Positions 7,632-13,941 of a DNA stretch of 48,553 nucleotides are shown piece by piece; the first letter of the stretch is position 1; each line of letters opens with the position of its first letter. The notes beneath the pieces were generated by a model, which ran no database searches, was not told where the DNA came from, and saw only the letters and a program-made list of their open reading frames with translations. The stretch lies in assembly GCA_900769875.1 (NCBI GenBank), contig CAAGII010000038.1, positions 1-48,553 of the forward strand, in the 5' to 3' direction. Position numbers and translations under genes: made by a program. The DNA comes from Clostridia bacterium. Its GTDB lineage: Bacteria; Bacillota; Clostridia; Christensenellales; Aristaeellaceae.

Positions 7632-8039
7632 TCATTCGTCAGACTGTTCCGCATCCTTTGCCGGAACAAACGTCAATATCTTTGCAGACGCTTCCTCACA
7701 GATTTCTGCATCTGTCGCCAGCCGTTCAGCACGCCTTTCAGCGTCATAGCCTCCACCCTCAGTCAAGTCACAGAACATGGCGTAATCCAGCAGCACCGGG
7801 CGCACATAGCCGCGCAGGAAGTCAAGCGCCAACTCTACATCCGTGTCCGGGTCATTCGGGAACATGTACGGCACAGTGCGATTCTCTTTTGCGGGAAGAA
7901 CCGTCACAGTTTCCGGGCATATCCCTGCCGCTATCATTTGTTCGATTGCGTTCTCCATAGCCTCAAGCACATCGTCACCATTCACATAGTACGCATCACG
8001 CAAGCCGAACTCATTCTGTGCCAGTAACACATACAGCAT
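7632..8039 (-). CDS. Hypothetical acidic protein, 135 aa
   Basis: Starts ATG 8039 (MLYVLLAQNEFGLRDAYYV) with GGAGGAGG 7 bases upstream; the 19 codons before it have no start signal. It is acidic (pattern NDPDTDVELALDFL; CDLTEGGGYDAERRAERLATDAEICEEASAK) without membrane segments or a recognised motif. The family is unknown to me. It has its own promoter candidate (-10 TATAAT at 8273-8278). It converges on the SprT-like gene across the phased region. Confidence 0.6.
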   Translation of the reverse strand: MLYVLLAQNEFGLRDAYYVNGDDVLEAMENAIEQMIAAGICPETVTVLPAKENRTVPYMFPNDPDTDVELALDFLRGYVRPVLLDYAMFCDLTEGGGYDAERRAERLATDAEICEEASAKILTFVPAKDAEQSDE

Positions 8040-8344
8040 TGATAAACCTCCTCCCTTAAATCTATTTTTCCTCAAAAGAGAAAGCGCAGGCCGCACATTT
8101 CCTGCGCTGTTCTCCCCGGGCGTTTCTGATTAGTGGCTCAGTGACGAAGCCTTTGCTTACCTTGCATCCTCATTTCTGCAAGAGCATTCCCACGCATACC
8201 CGATAACGCGCCGGTTTTTAAGTGCAACGGATGAACCGCAACCGCTATCATGTGTTCCCTGTCGACAATGATATTATAGCGCGTTTTTCCGAATCTGCAC
8301 ACTTCAACGCAGCATCAATTTCTTTTGACAGGTGATATATCATG
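8040..8344. other. Leader region of the 135-aa gene with repeat copy A
   Basis: A leftward TATAAT at 8273-8278 with a poor TGTGCA -35 17 bases upstream is the likely promoter, leaving a leader of about 230 bases. The segment 8312-8349 is repeat copy A of the motif shared with 10604-10640. No gene is seen. Confidence 0.4.
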
Positions 8345-8349
8345 TTAAC
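8312..8349 (+). repeat. Imperfect direct repeat copy A
   Basis: About 31 of 38 positions match 10604-10640 in the same orientation, including GCATCAA at the left, TTGAC-N9-ATCA in the middle and GTTAAC at the right. It overlaps the serine recombinase stop codon. A shorter relative is at about 5556-5581. Confidence 0.6.
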
Positions 8350-8956
8350 CTTTTTCAGTTCCTTTTACCATCTTATAGAAGGTGCTGCGCTTTAGCCCAG
8401 TCAATTCCATTGCCTTAACTGCTGTGATTTCGCCGTTCTTCCATCGCCGCATGACTTCCACCCAGTTTTCAGGCGTTTGCACAATCGGTCTGCCCAGATA
8501 TTTTCCGTTGGCCTTTGCGGCGGCGATGCCCTCAGCTTGTCTTGCGTGGATTGTTTCGCGTTCCTGCTGTGCAATGCTGGACAGCACCTCAATCAGGATG
8601 TTGTTCACCATATCAAGCACCCATTCCTGCCCCTCGGGAAAGTCTATCATGGTGGTGGGGATGTCCAGCACCTTCAGGCGAATCCCATTGTGCATGAAAT
8701 AGGTGAGTTCGTTCTTTATGTCTGCCTTGTTTCGGCTCAGTCTGTCCAAAGACTTCACTACCAGCGTATCACCCCGACGAAGCATAGCCGTTTTTAAGGC
8801 CGTGTAGCCATCGCGGCTCATGTCTTTGCCGCTGGCCTTGTCCACGATAATATCCCGTTCTGCTGCGCCTATGGCCTTGAATGCCGTTATCTGCCTGTCA
8901 AGATTCTGCTCACGGGTGCTAACACGGGCGTAATAGAAAACCTTGCTGTCTGCCAT
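8345..8956 (-). CDS. Small serine recombinase (resolvase/invertase family)
   Basis: A 203-residue serine recombinase. The N-terminal catalytic domain begins KVFYYARVSTREQNLDRQ, with the active-site Ser in ARVST; further conserved residues are seen in GDTLVVKSLDRLSRN and the long E-helix (SSIAQQERETIHARQAEGI). A Hin-type helix-turn-helix ends the protein (TAVKAMELTGLKRSTFYKMV). ATG 8956 has GGAGG 8 bases upstream. The enzyme would cut and rejoin two sites to delete or invert DNA. The stop codon lies inside repeat copy A, and a related repeat lies at 10604-10640, so its substrate may be in this element. Confidence 0.9.
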   Translation of the reverse strand: MADSKVFYYARVSTREQNLDRQITAFKAIGAAERDIIVDKASGKDMSRDGYTALKTAMLRRGDTLVVKSLDRLSRNKADIKNELTYFMHNGIRLKVLDIPTTMIDFPEGQEWVLDMVNNILIEVLSSIAQQERETIHARQAEGIAAAKANGKYLGRPIVQTPENWVEVMRRWKNGEITAVKAMELTGLKRSTFYKMVKGTEKG

Positions 8957-9140
8957 ACTGGACACCTCCATTTGCTGATAACAGTATAGCACATCAGGCG
9001 GGTGATGCACACATCAAGTGTCTATCAAAGTTCTGCGTTTTTCGGATATATCCGAATTTTTGCAAAAGAACCTTTACAGATGTAGGTGGAGGGTATGTCC
9101 AGCGTGTGCAGAAAAGTGTACCTTTTCGGATGGGATAGGC

Positions 9141-9168
9141 AAAAAGAAAAGCGCGGACGATGCCGCGC
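9141..9168 (-). terminator. Terminator of the SHOCT gene
   Basis: Leftward GCGCGG-N6-CCGCGC followed by TTTTCTTTTT, 28 bases after the SHOCT gene stop. Confidence 0.75.
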
Positions 9169-9195
9169 CAAAGAGATTTTAAATAGGGATAGAAA

Positions 9196-9657
9196 CTACA
9201 TATCGTCTATTATGCGCTGTCGTTTCAACTTATATTCTTCATCTGTTATCAGCCCATCATCTAAGATTGTTTTCAATACTTTTAATCTATCGTATTCTGT
9301 CCCTGTACTATTTGTAGCAGTTGGCAACGAAATACCTTCAATGGTACTTTGAATTTTCTCGATATTTCTCGTTCGGCTTGCAGCAATGAAGAATAGGATC
9401 AAAACAATGACCCCGGTTATCATAATTGTAATGCCTAATACTGCTTTATCTCCTCTTTTAACCCACATATCAGCACCTACGCCTGACCCTGTGACAACTA
9501 ATGCAGCGCGGTCTATCTCAGCGGCTCTTTCGGCGCCGCCGAGTATCGTTGCATATTCCAGCCAGTAGTAGTCTCCATCAACGATAATGATGCCAACAAT
9601 CAACAAAACACATGCAGTAACAATGCCCAAAACAAATTGTTTGGTAGATGCCTTCAA
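9196..9657 (-). CDS. Membrane protein with C-terminal SHOCT domain
   Basis: A 153-residue protein with two hydrophobic segments (about residues 8-26 and 73-92) enclosing a roughly 45-residue loop. A C-terminal SHOCT domain (LKTILDDGLITDEEYKLKRQRIIDDM, in parts) follows; this small helical motif is common at the ends of membrane and regulatory proteins, where it may mediate oligomerisation. The start is TTG at 9657, because AGGAGG lies 8 bases upstream and the nearby ATG is followed at once by a stop. It is divergent from the XRE gene at 9793 with which it shares the GGTCAAAT operator region. Its role in the element is unknown; superinfection control or surface change are guesses. Confidence 0.75.
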   Translation of the reverse strand: MKASTKQFVLGIVTACVLLIVGIIIVDGDYYWLEYATILGGAERAAEIDRAALVVTGSGVGADMWVKRGDKAVLGITIMITGVIVLILFFIAASRTRNIEKIQSTIEGISLPTATNSTGTEYDRLKVLKTILDDGLITDEEYKLKRQRIIDDM

Positions 9658-9725
9658 ATCATTCTCCTCCTAACATCCATTTGCTGGTTCAACTGCTTAT
9701 GACCAGCATAGTGTACAACTCAATT

Positions 9726-9761
9726 ATAGGTCAAATTACCCCTAAAATTAATAGGTCAAAT
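9726..9761. promoter_or_regulatory. Two ATAGGTCAAAT direct repeats in the divergent XRE/SHOCT region
   Basis: ATAGGTCAAAT occurs at 9726-9736 and 9751-9761, 25 bp apart. On the leftward strand each gives TTGACC, a usable -35 for the SHOCT gene, and the second is close to a CATAAT -10 for the rightward XRE gene. They are probably operators for that XRE protein. Confidence 0.45.
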
Positions 9762-9792
9762 GGGCATAATTATCTCATGGAGCGTGAAAATT

Positions 9793-10023
9793 ATGTCCAG
9801 ATTGAAAGACTTGCGCAAGGAAAAGGGCTTTACCCAAATCAAAATGCAGATGCTGACAGGCATTGACCAAAGCGACTATTCAAAAATAGAGGCCGGAAAG
9901 CGTCACTATACCTTTGAACAATGCAAACGCATTGCCATTGCGCTGGACACCTCCATGGACTATCTCGCAGGGCTTACCGATGAAAAGAAACCCTATCCGC
10001 ACAACAAACAAGGCGGGGAATAG
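9793..10023 (+). CDS. XRE-family helix-turn-helix regulator
   Basis: A 76-residue Cro/CI-like repressor consisting of one HTH_3 domain (MSRLKDLRKEKGFTQIKMQ ... DQSDYSKIEAGKRHYT ... LDTSMDYLAGLTDE). ATG 9793 has GGAG 10 bases upstream; a GTG three codons earlier is possible. It is divergent from the SHOCT membrane gene, with direct repeats between that are likely its binding sites, so it may keep that gene or the element silent. Confidence 0.85.
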   Translation: MSRLKDLRKEKGFTQIKMQMLTGIDQSDYSKIEAGKRHYTFEQCKRIAIALDTSMDYLAGLTDEKKPYPHNKQGGE

Positions 10024-10056
10024 TCTCCCTGCCTTGTCTGTCGGTGTGGAATTACG

Positions 10057-10260
10057 TCAATCCTTATCGTCAAATGCACCCTCTGCGCCCAACACTGCCC
10101 CCAATTCAGCTAAATCAGAATCGGACAGACTTCCATTTGCACCGAACATCATTCCAGCGGCTTTATAAGGGTCTGGCTTGCCGTTCGTGTCCTTGCTGGC
10201 CTGAATAGCGGCGTTCATTGCGAAACCTTCAAACAGACTCTCTAATAGTCCTTTGCCCAT
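10057..10260 (-). CDS. Hypothetical protein, 67 aa
   Basis: Starts ATG 10260 (MGKGLLESLFEGFAMNAAIQ) with GGAGG 5 bases upstream, inside the end of the preceding gene (32-base overlap), so it is probably translationally coupled. It has an amphipathic N-terminal helix, a Gly/Ala-rich centre and an acidic C-terminus (LSDSDLAELGAVLGAEGAF). I do not recognise it. Confidence 0.6.
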   Translation of the reverse strand: MGKGLLESLFEGFAMNAAIQASKDTNGKPDPYKAAGMMFGANGSLSDSDLAELGAVLGAEGAFDDKD

Positions 10261-10525
10261 GTCCGCCTCCGTTGTTATCCTCGTTGCTTTTTCTCCATGC
10301 AGCAATCAGTTCTTCATCATCACGGGAGAATTTTTCAAGAGGATTCTTACAAACCCCGTGCGTCTGCCTGTACTCACACATTGCGCAATCATCATCGGGG
10401 AAATCCTCATATGCCTGGTTTGCCTCCGCTGCGATGCAGAACAATGCCTCGGGCAGATTGCTGGCAATCACCTTGAGGGCAATCTTTTGCCCCGCGCTGT
10501 TTTCCGCAAGAAGAATACACTTCAT
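10229..10525 (-). CDS. Hypothetical protein, 98 aa
   Basis: Starts ATG 10525 (MKCILLAENSAGQKIALKVI) after AAAGGACGG. It contains three Cys (DDDCAMCEYRQTHGVC) that could bind a metal, and a charged C-terminus (SRDDEELIAAWRKSNEDN). It is the first of two overlapping leftward genes. Repeat copy B lies about 80 bases upstream. No family recognised. Confidence 0.6.
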   Translation of the reverse strand: MKCILLAENSAGQKIALKVIASNLPEALFCIAAEANQAYEDFPDDDCAMCEYRQTHGVCKNPLEKFSRDDEELIAAWRKSNEDNNGGGHGQRTIRESV

Positions 10526-10603
10526 AATGAAATACCGTCCTTTCTTTTCTTTGGTTGTGCTTCCATGATACGCTTTCAACATATGGTTGTACAGTTCAAA
10601 TTG

Positions 10604-10640
10604 GCATCAAGTTTCTTTGATGGGTGACATATCAGTTAAC
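10604..10640 (+). repeat. Imperfect direct repeat copy B
   Basis: Partner of 8312-8349 (see copy A). It shares GCATCAA, TTGA-N10-ATCA and GTTAAC with one 1-base indel. It lies between the leftward two-gene unit and the GC-rich hairpin array. Confidence 0.6.
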
Positions 10641-10651
10641 TATTTTGCCCT

Positions 10652-11031
10652 CCTTCCCGTTATAATAGCGGTGGCGGTGTGGTCTGTCGCTGTGGCGGCG
10701 TTCCCGCGCCGTGGGGCTTCCTTCCGCTATGAGAGCGGCGGCGTATTGGTGTGACGGCTTGCCGTGGGGGCTTGCGTCCTTCCGCTTGTATAGCAGCGGT
10801 GTGTTGCGGTTGCGCTTGCCGTGGGGCTTGCGTCCGCCGGGGGCTTCCGCCCCTTCCGCTGTAATAGCGGCGGCGTTGTGCGGTTGCGCTTGCCTGTGGG
10901 GGCTTGCGTCTGCCGGGGGCTTGCCCCTTCCGCTGTAATAGCGGCGGCGTTGCGGGTGCGCTCCCTGGGGGGCTTGCGTCCGCCGGGGGCTTGTGCCCCT
11001 TCTGCTGTATGAGCGGCGGCGTTGCGTTACG
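10652..11031. repeat. Degenerate GC-rich tandem array of hairpin units
   Basis: Six units begin with CCTTCCG-like sequence at about 10652, 10720, 10778, 10852, 10926 and 10998 (periods 58-74 bp). Most contain CCGCT-N5-AGCGG, a short perfect hairpin, followed by GGCGGCGTTG, and a second hairpin-forming GGGGGC/GCCCC segment. Frames run open through it only because of its composition; no start signal or protein-like sequence supports a gene. It adjoins the right att copy. Confidence 0.8.
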
Positions 11032-11085
11032 ATTGCCGTTTGGTATATGAGTGACAGCGTTCGGGTTTCATTGAAATGTTAACAT

Positions 11086-11123
11086 CAAAAAGCCCGGGGA
11101 ATCCTCATGCGGAAACCTCGGGC
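11086..11123 (-). terminator. Leftward terminator near the element's right end
   Basis: Reading leftward, GCCCGAGG-N16-CCCCGGGC followed by TTTTT. It would stop transcription entering the element from the chromosome side. Confidence 0.6.
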
Positions 11124-11197
11124 GCATGAATGATTACGCTGTATTTCTTACCAATTATGCACTTGATTCATTATGAAAACATCACGATTTGTCAAGA

Positions 11198-11247
11198 AGT
11201 ACGGCCTGAAGGCTGCACGTCGTGCGCCTCAGTTCTCCAAGCGTTAA
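11198..11247 (+). repeat. Attachment-site copy 2: 50-bp direct repeat (rpsI 3' end)
   Basis: Identical to 2144-2193; in frame it continues a few bases further left as KKYGLKAARRAPQFSKR and a TAA stop. The bases further upstream do not code for S9. It is followed at once by a strong rho-independent terminator, as expected for the native downstream flank of rpsI. Confidence 0.85.
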
Positions 11248-11256
11248 TCTTTCAAA

Positions 11257-11295
11257 CATTCCAGTGCTGCTCTCGGCACTGGAATGCTTTTATTT
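11257..11295 (+). terminator. Native rpsI-type terminator
   Basis: CATTCCAGTGC and GCACTGGAATG (11-bp perfect arms, 8-base loop) followed by CTTTTATTTT, 9 bases after the S9 stop codon. By inference it is the original terminator of the rpsI transcript. Confidence 0.85.
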
Positions 11296-11373
11296 TCAAG
11301 GGTTTGCGGCGTTTCCGTGTTGCTCCGTTTTCTTGTGTTTTTCATCTACAAGGAGCGAGCAAGGAGCGTATTC

Positions 11374-11610
11374 ATGGATATGAAGAGCGAGCTTGACACT
11401 TTGAAGCAGCAGAGAAATCTGGAAGCTTATCGGTGGGAGGAGCAGGCAAGAAAGTTCCAGCGGGAATGCCAGCAGCTGCGACCGGAAGCCACGAATTTCC
11501 GCAAGCTACAGAGGGTGTTTGACGCGGAAAAAGTGGAACAGCTGCTGACTACCCCGGAGACATTGTCTCAACCAAAACGCATCATCACTCCAAGTGGTGA
11601 CGTGCGGTAA
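11374..11610 (+). CDS. Hypothetical protein, 78 aa, helical and charged
   Basis: Starts ATG 11374 (MDMKSELDTLKQQRNLEAY) with AAGGAG 7 bases upstream. The sequence is predicted coiled coil through most of its length (EEQARKFQRECQQL; FRKLQRVFDAEKVEQLL) with a polar tail. I do not recognise it. A possible terminator follows at 11643. It is the first gene on the chromosome side of the element. Confidence 0.55.
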   Translation: MDMKSELDTLKQQRNLEAYRWEEQARKFQRECQQLRPEATNFRKLQRVFDAEKVEQLLTTPETLSQPKRIITPSGDVR

Positions 11611-11642
11611 AGAGAAATACATATCCATCAACAAAAACTATG

Positions 11643-11682
11643 CCGCCGGGGAGTGATGAGCTCTCTGGCGGTCATAATTTTT
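11643..11682 (+). terminator. Possible terminator after the 78-aa gene
   Basis: CCGCC...GGCGG with an inner GGGAG/CTCTC pairing, followed by TCATAATTTTT. Confidence 0.45.
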
Positions 11683-11705
11683 AAGTGGTAAAGTTTTATA
11701 GAAAA

Positions 11706-11776
11706 TTTGTCAAGAACGCTTGACAAAGAGAGAATATGGTGGTATTCTATGTATGTCAAGAACACTTGACATACAT
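11706..11776 (+). promoter_or_regulatory. Promoter flanked by two large palindromic operators
   Basis: TTGACA (11720-11725), 17 bases, TATTCT (11743-11748). Operator 1 at 11706-11727 is TTTGTCAAG-N4-CTTGACAAA (9-bp arms) and supplies the -35. Operator 2 at 11749-11776 has 12-bp arms around ATGTCAAG-N4-CTTGACAT and covers the start site. The shared core is TGTCAAG-N4-CTTGACA, with centres 46 bp apart. The XRE protein encoded third in the operon is the obvious candidate repressor. Confidence 0.85.
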
Positions 11777-11805
11777 GCTAAGAAAACTTGCAGGAGGAAA
11801 GAAAC

Positions 11806-12141
11806 GTGAATCGTGAAGAAATCTTGGCCAAGAGCCAGCAGGAAAACAGGAACAAGCTGGACGAGCGCAACCAGTCCATCGAAACCAAATCCAACAGCAT
11901 TGCCCAGAGCGTGGGTATGCTGCTGTGCATCGTGTTGGGCGCCATTGCCTATGCGGTCACGCATGACATTCAGTTCATGAACCTTGCCATGTCGCTGTTT
12001 ATGTGGATGTTCGCCACCGAGCGTATCTCCTCCGCTATTATGTCAAAGAGCCGCGGCCAGTGGGTGTTTGCAGGGATCGTCACCGTGGCCGCAATTGCGG
12101 AGGTCACCGTTTTCCTGCTGAAGCTGTTCGGTGTGATGTGA
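11806..12141 (+). CDS. Small membrane protein (DUF6442-like), paralog 1
   Basis: A 111-residue protein with a charged N-terminus (NREEILAKSQQENRNKLDERNQ) and three hydrophobic segments (about residues 33-50, 54-70 and 82-107). The opening N-R-E-E-I-L-A-K-S resembles the DUF6442 family as I remember it. The start is GTG at 11806 with AGGAGG 8 bases upstream. It is about half identical to the next gene, so the pair is a tandem duplication. First gene of the XRE/M28 operon. Confidence 0.75.
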   Translation: MNREEILAKSQQENRNKLDERNQSIETKSNSIAQSVGMLLCIVLGAIAYAVTHDIQFMNLAMSLFMWMFATERISSAIMSKSRGQWVFAGIVTVAAIAEVTVFLLKLFGVM

Positions 12142-12172
12142 TGATGGATGACATGAAGGGGAGGACGAGTAT

Positions 12173-12508
12173 ATGAATCGTGAAGAAATCCTGGCCAAGA
12201 GCCAGAAGGAGAATCACAATAAGCTGGACGAGCGCAGCAAGAGTATTCAGACCAAAGCCAACAGTATTTCGCAAGGTGTGGGTATGATCCTTTGTATCCT
12301 GACGGGTGCAATCGCGCTGGGAATTCGCAAAGATGCGGCCTTCCTCTGGTGCGTTCTGACGATCTGCTGGGGTATGTTTGCTGCAGAACGGATCGTATGC
12401 GCAGTGAAGGAGAAGACGGCGGGGCAGTGGGTGCTTGCTGCGGTCATCACGGTGGGCTCGGTAGCGGCGTTTGTCATTTATTTCTTGACGCTCACGGGGA
12501 TCATCTGA
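12173..12508 (+). CDS. Small membrane protein (DUF6442-like), paralog 2
   Basis: Also 111 residues, with the same layout as its neighbour: MNREEILAKSQKENHNKLDE, a Gln/Ser linker, then three hydrophobic segments ending VAAFVIYFLTLTGII. The conserved centre VGMxLCIxxGAIA and the AAERI/ATERI motif are shared by both. ATG 12173 follows GGGGAGGA. It ends 8 bases before the XRE gene. Confidence 0.75.
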   Translation: MNREEILAKSQKENHNKLDERSKSIQTKANSISQGVGMILCILTGAIALGIRKDAAFLWCVLTICWGMFAAERIVCAVKEKTAGQWVLAAVITVGSVAAFVIYFLTLTGII

Positions 12509-12516
12509 GGTGTTGA

Positions 12517-12726
12517 ATGAACGACGAGCTGGTATTGAAAAACCGAATCCGCGTTGCCCGTGCCGAACGGAACATCTCCCAGGGCGAGCTGGCCAAGATG
12601 GTGGGTGTGTCCCGCCAGACGATCAGCTCTATTGAGACGGGCGCTTTTAATCCCACGGCAAAGCTGGCGCTGATCCTGTGCATCGCGCTGGAAAAGAAAT
12701 TTGAAGACTTGTTCTATTTCGATTGA
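12517..12726 (+). CDS. XRE-family regulator of the membrane protein/peptidase operon
   Basis: A 69-residue single-domain HTH protein (KNRIRVARAERNISQGELA ... VSRQTISSIETGAFNPTAK ... EKKFEDLFYFD), the short type that ends in a 'DLF' helix and is usually encoded beside small membrane proteins. ATG 12517 has GAGGTG 7 bases upstream. It probably binds the TGTCAAG-N4-CTTGACA palindromes at the operon promoter (inferred autoregulation). Confidence 0.88.
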   Translation: MNDELVLKNRIRVARAERNISQGELAKMVGVSRQTISSIETGAFNPTAKLALILCIALEKKFEDLFYFD

Positions 12727-12746
12727 GCATACAGGAGGAGAGCATC

Positions 12747-12911
12747 ATGAAGATGCCTGAAGGCGTTGGTGCGCTGATCGGCAGCATTGTGGGTGCCATT
12801 GGCACAGGTGTTGCGATTTATTTGACTGGAAGTCCGTTGTGCTGCTTGATTGGTCTTGCCGGGGATCTGGCAGGATCGCGGATCGGCAAGGCTATGGCGG
12901 AGGGCAAATGA
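12747..12911 (+). CDS. Glycine-rich small membrane protein, 54 aa
   Basis: ATG 12747 (MKMPEGVGALIGSIVGAIG) has GGAGG 8 bases upstream; the earlier in-frame start lacks one. Two hydrophobic, glycine-spaced helices (GALIGSIVGAIGTGVAIYL; CCLIGLAGDLAGSRIG) show GxxxG packing motifs and an adjacent Cys pair, ending AMAEGK. It is too short for a transporter. A membrane subunit, regulator or bacteriocin-like peptide are possible; no double-glycine leader is present. Its stop overlaps the ribosome binding site of the peptidase gene. Confidence 0.65.
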   Translation: MKMPEGVGALIGSIVGAIGTGVAIYLTGSPLCCLIGLAGDLAGSRIGKAMAEGK

Positions 12912-12912
12912 C

Positions 12913-13830
12913 ATGAGTATCATTGAAACACTGCAGGCACAGCATCCTGTCCGCAAGACGAATTCGCAGAAAAAGTCTTTTCAAGAATGGATGGTAGATC
13001 AAGCCGAACGGATGGGATATGCTGCGCAGGTGGAAACCATTGGTCAGAATAAAAACATTGTGATTGGTGATCCTGAAACAGCGGATGTTACCTTTACTGC
13101 TCATTATGATACACCGCCTGTGATGCCGTGGCCGAATATCGTGCTGCCCAAGAATGTACCGGTCTTCTTGGGTTATCAGGTGGCAATCGTCCTGCTGATG
13201 GTCGTTGTATGTGCACTGCTGGGCGGCGTGGTTGGTTGTTTAACTGGAAATATGGAAATTGGAGGGATTGTTTTCAATGTTACTCTGATCGCAGAGTCGC
13301 TGCTGATGATTCTTGGCCCTGCCAACAAGAACAATGCCAACGACAATACTTCCGGTGTTGCTGCGGTCATGGAGATCATGGCTCGTCTGCCTGAAGAGAA
13401 GCGCAGCAAGGCCGCCTTCATTCTCTTTGATAACGAGGAAAAGGGGCTGCTGGGTTCCGGCGCCTATGCTCGCAAGCATAAGGTGGTTAAGCAGAACAAA
13501 CTTATCATCAATATGGATTGCGTGGGTGACGGTGAGCATATCCTGTTCTTTGCGAATAAGAAGACCCGGGAGCTGGTATCCTTCCCGGTACTGAATGCTG
13601 CCATGGAGGCGCAAAAAGGTCGCTGCTTCCTGATGAACAAGATGGAAAAGAGCATTTACCCTTCTGACCAGAAGCATTTTCGCTTTGGTATAGCCGTATG
13701 TGCCTGTCAGAAGTCGAAGTGGTTTGGGTATTACTGCGATAAGATCCATACTGCAAAGGATACTGTCTGTAAGCAAGAGAATCTCGATTTTATTGCTGAT
13801 GGATTGGTGCAATTTACCTGTATGCTGTAA
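12913..13830 (+). CDS. M28-family-like zinc peptidase with inserted membrane segments
   Basis: A 305-residue protein. The metal-site order of M28 aminopeptidases is visible: HYD in FTAHYDTPP (about residue 63), Asp in NDNTSG, the Glu pair in DNEEKG, Asp in NMDCVGDG and a late His in KIHTAKDT. Between HYD and DN lies an insertion of roughly 65 residues with two or three hydrophobic helices (VPVFLGYQVAIVLLMVVVCA; GIVFNVTLIAESLLMILG), so the enzyme is membrane-anchored in the middle of its catalytic fold. ATG 12913 has GGAGGG 8 bases upstream. Substrate unknown; the 54-residue protein encoded just before is a candidate partner. Confidence 0.8.
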   Translation: MSIIETLQAQHPVRKTNSQKKSFQEWMVDQAERMGYAAQVETIGQNKNIVIGDPETADVTFTAHYDTPPVMPWPNIVLPKNVPVFLGYQVAIVLLMVVVCALLGGVVGCLTGNMEIGGIVFNVTLIAESLLMILGPANKNNANDNTSGVAAVMEIMARLPEEKRSKAAFILFDNEEKGLLGSGAYARKHKVVKQNKLIINMDCVGDGEHILFFANKKTRELVSFPVLNAAMEAQKGRCFLMNKMEKSIYPSDQKHFRFGIAVCACQKSKWFGYYCDKIHTAKDTVCKQENLDFIADGLVQFTCML

Positions 13831-13941
13831 TATATACTTTCACAGAAGACGGTTTATGTGGATTGTAATGGCGCAACCAGATGGTTGAGTATGGCAATAC
13901 CATATCCGGGTAGGCTTTTGAAAAGTGTACTATTTCTCTTT

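Larger units (their letters stand above)
2144..11247. mobile_element. 9.1-kb integrative element inserted at the rpsI 3' end
   Basis: Bounded by the 50-bp direct repeats at 2144-2193 and 11198-11247, with a tyrosine recombinase next to the left repeat. The cargo is a putative replication initiator, RHH and XRE regulators, a SprT-like protein, a serine recombinase, a SHOCT membrane protein and unknown small proteins. There is no relaxase, type IV secretion, capsid or terminase gene, so it would need a helper for transfer (phage satellite, or a mobilizable or decayed element). rpsI is an established integration site of ICEs in Firmicutes. Composition and gene density differ from the flanking chromosome. 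Confidence 0.85.

Noticed and set aside
10711..11012. Open frames through the GC-rich array
   Set aside because: They have no start signal, and the translation is a low-complexity reflection of the DNA repeat (Leu/Ala/Gly/Pro).
10652..11031. CRISPR array
   Set aside because: Units are degenerate, unit spacing varies from 58 to 74 bp, there are no unique spacers between constant repeats and no cas genes.
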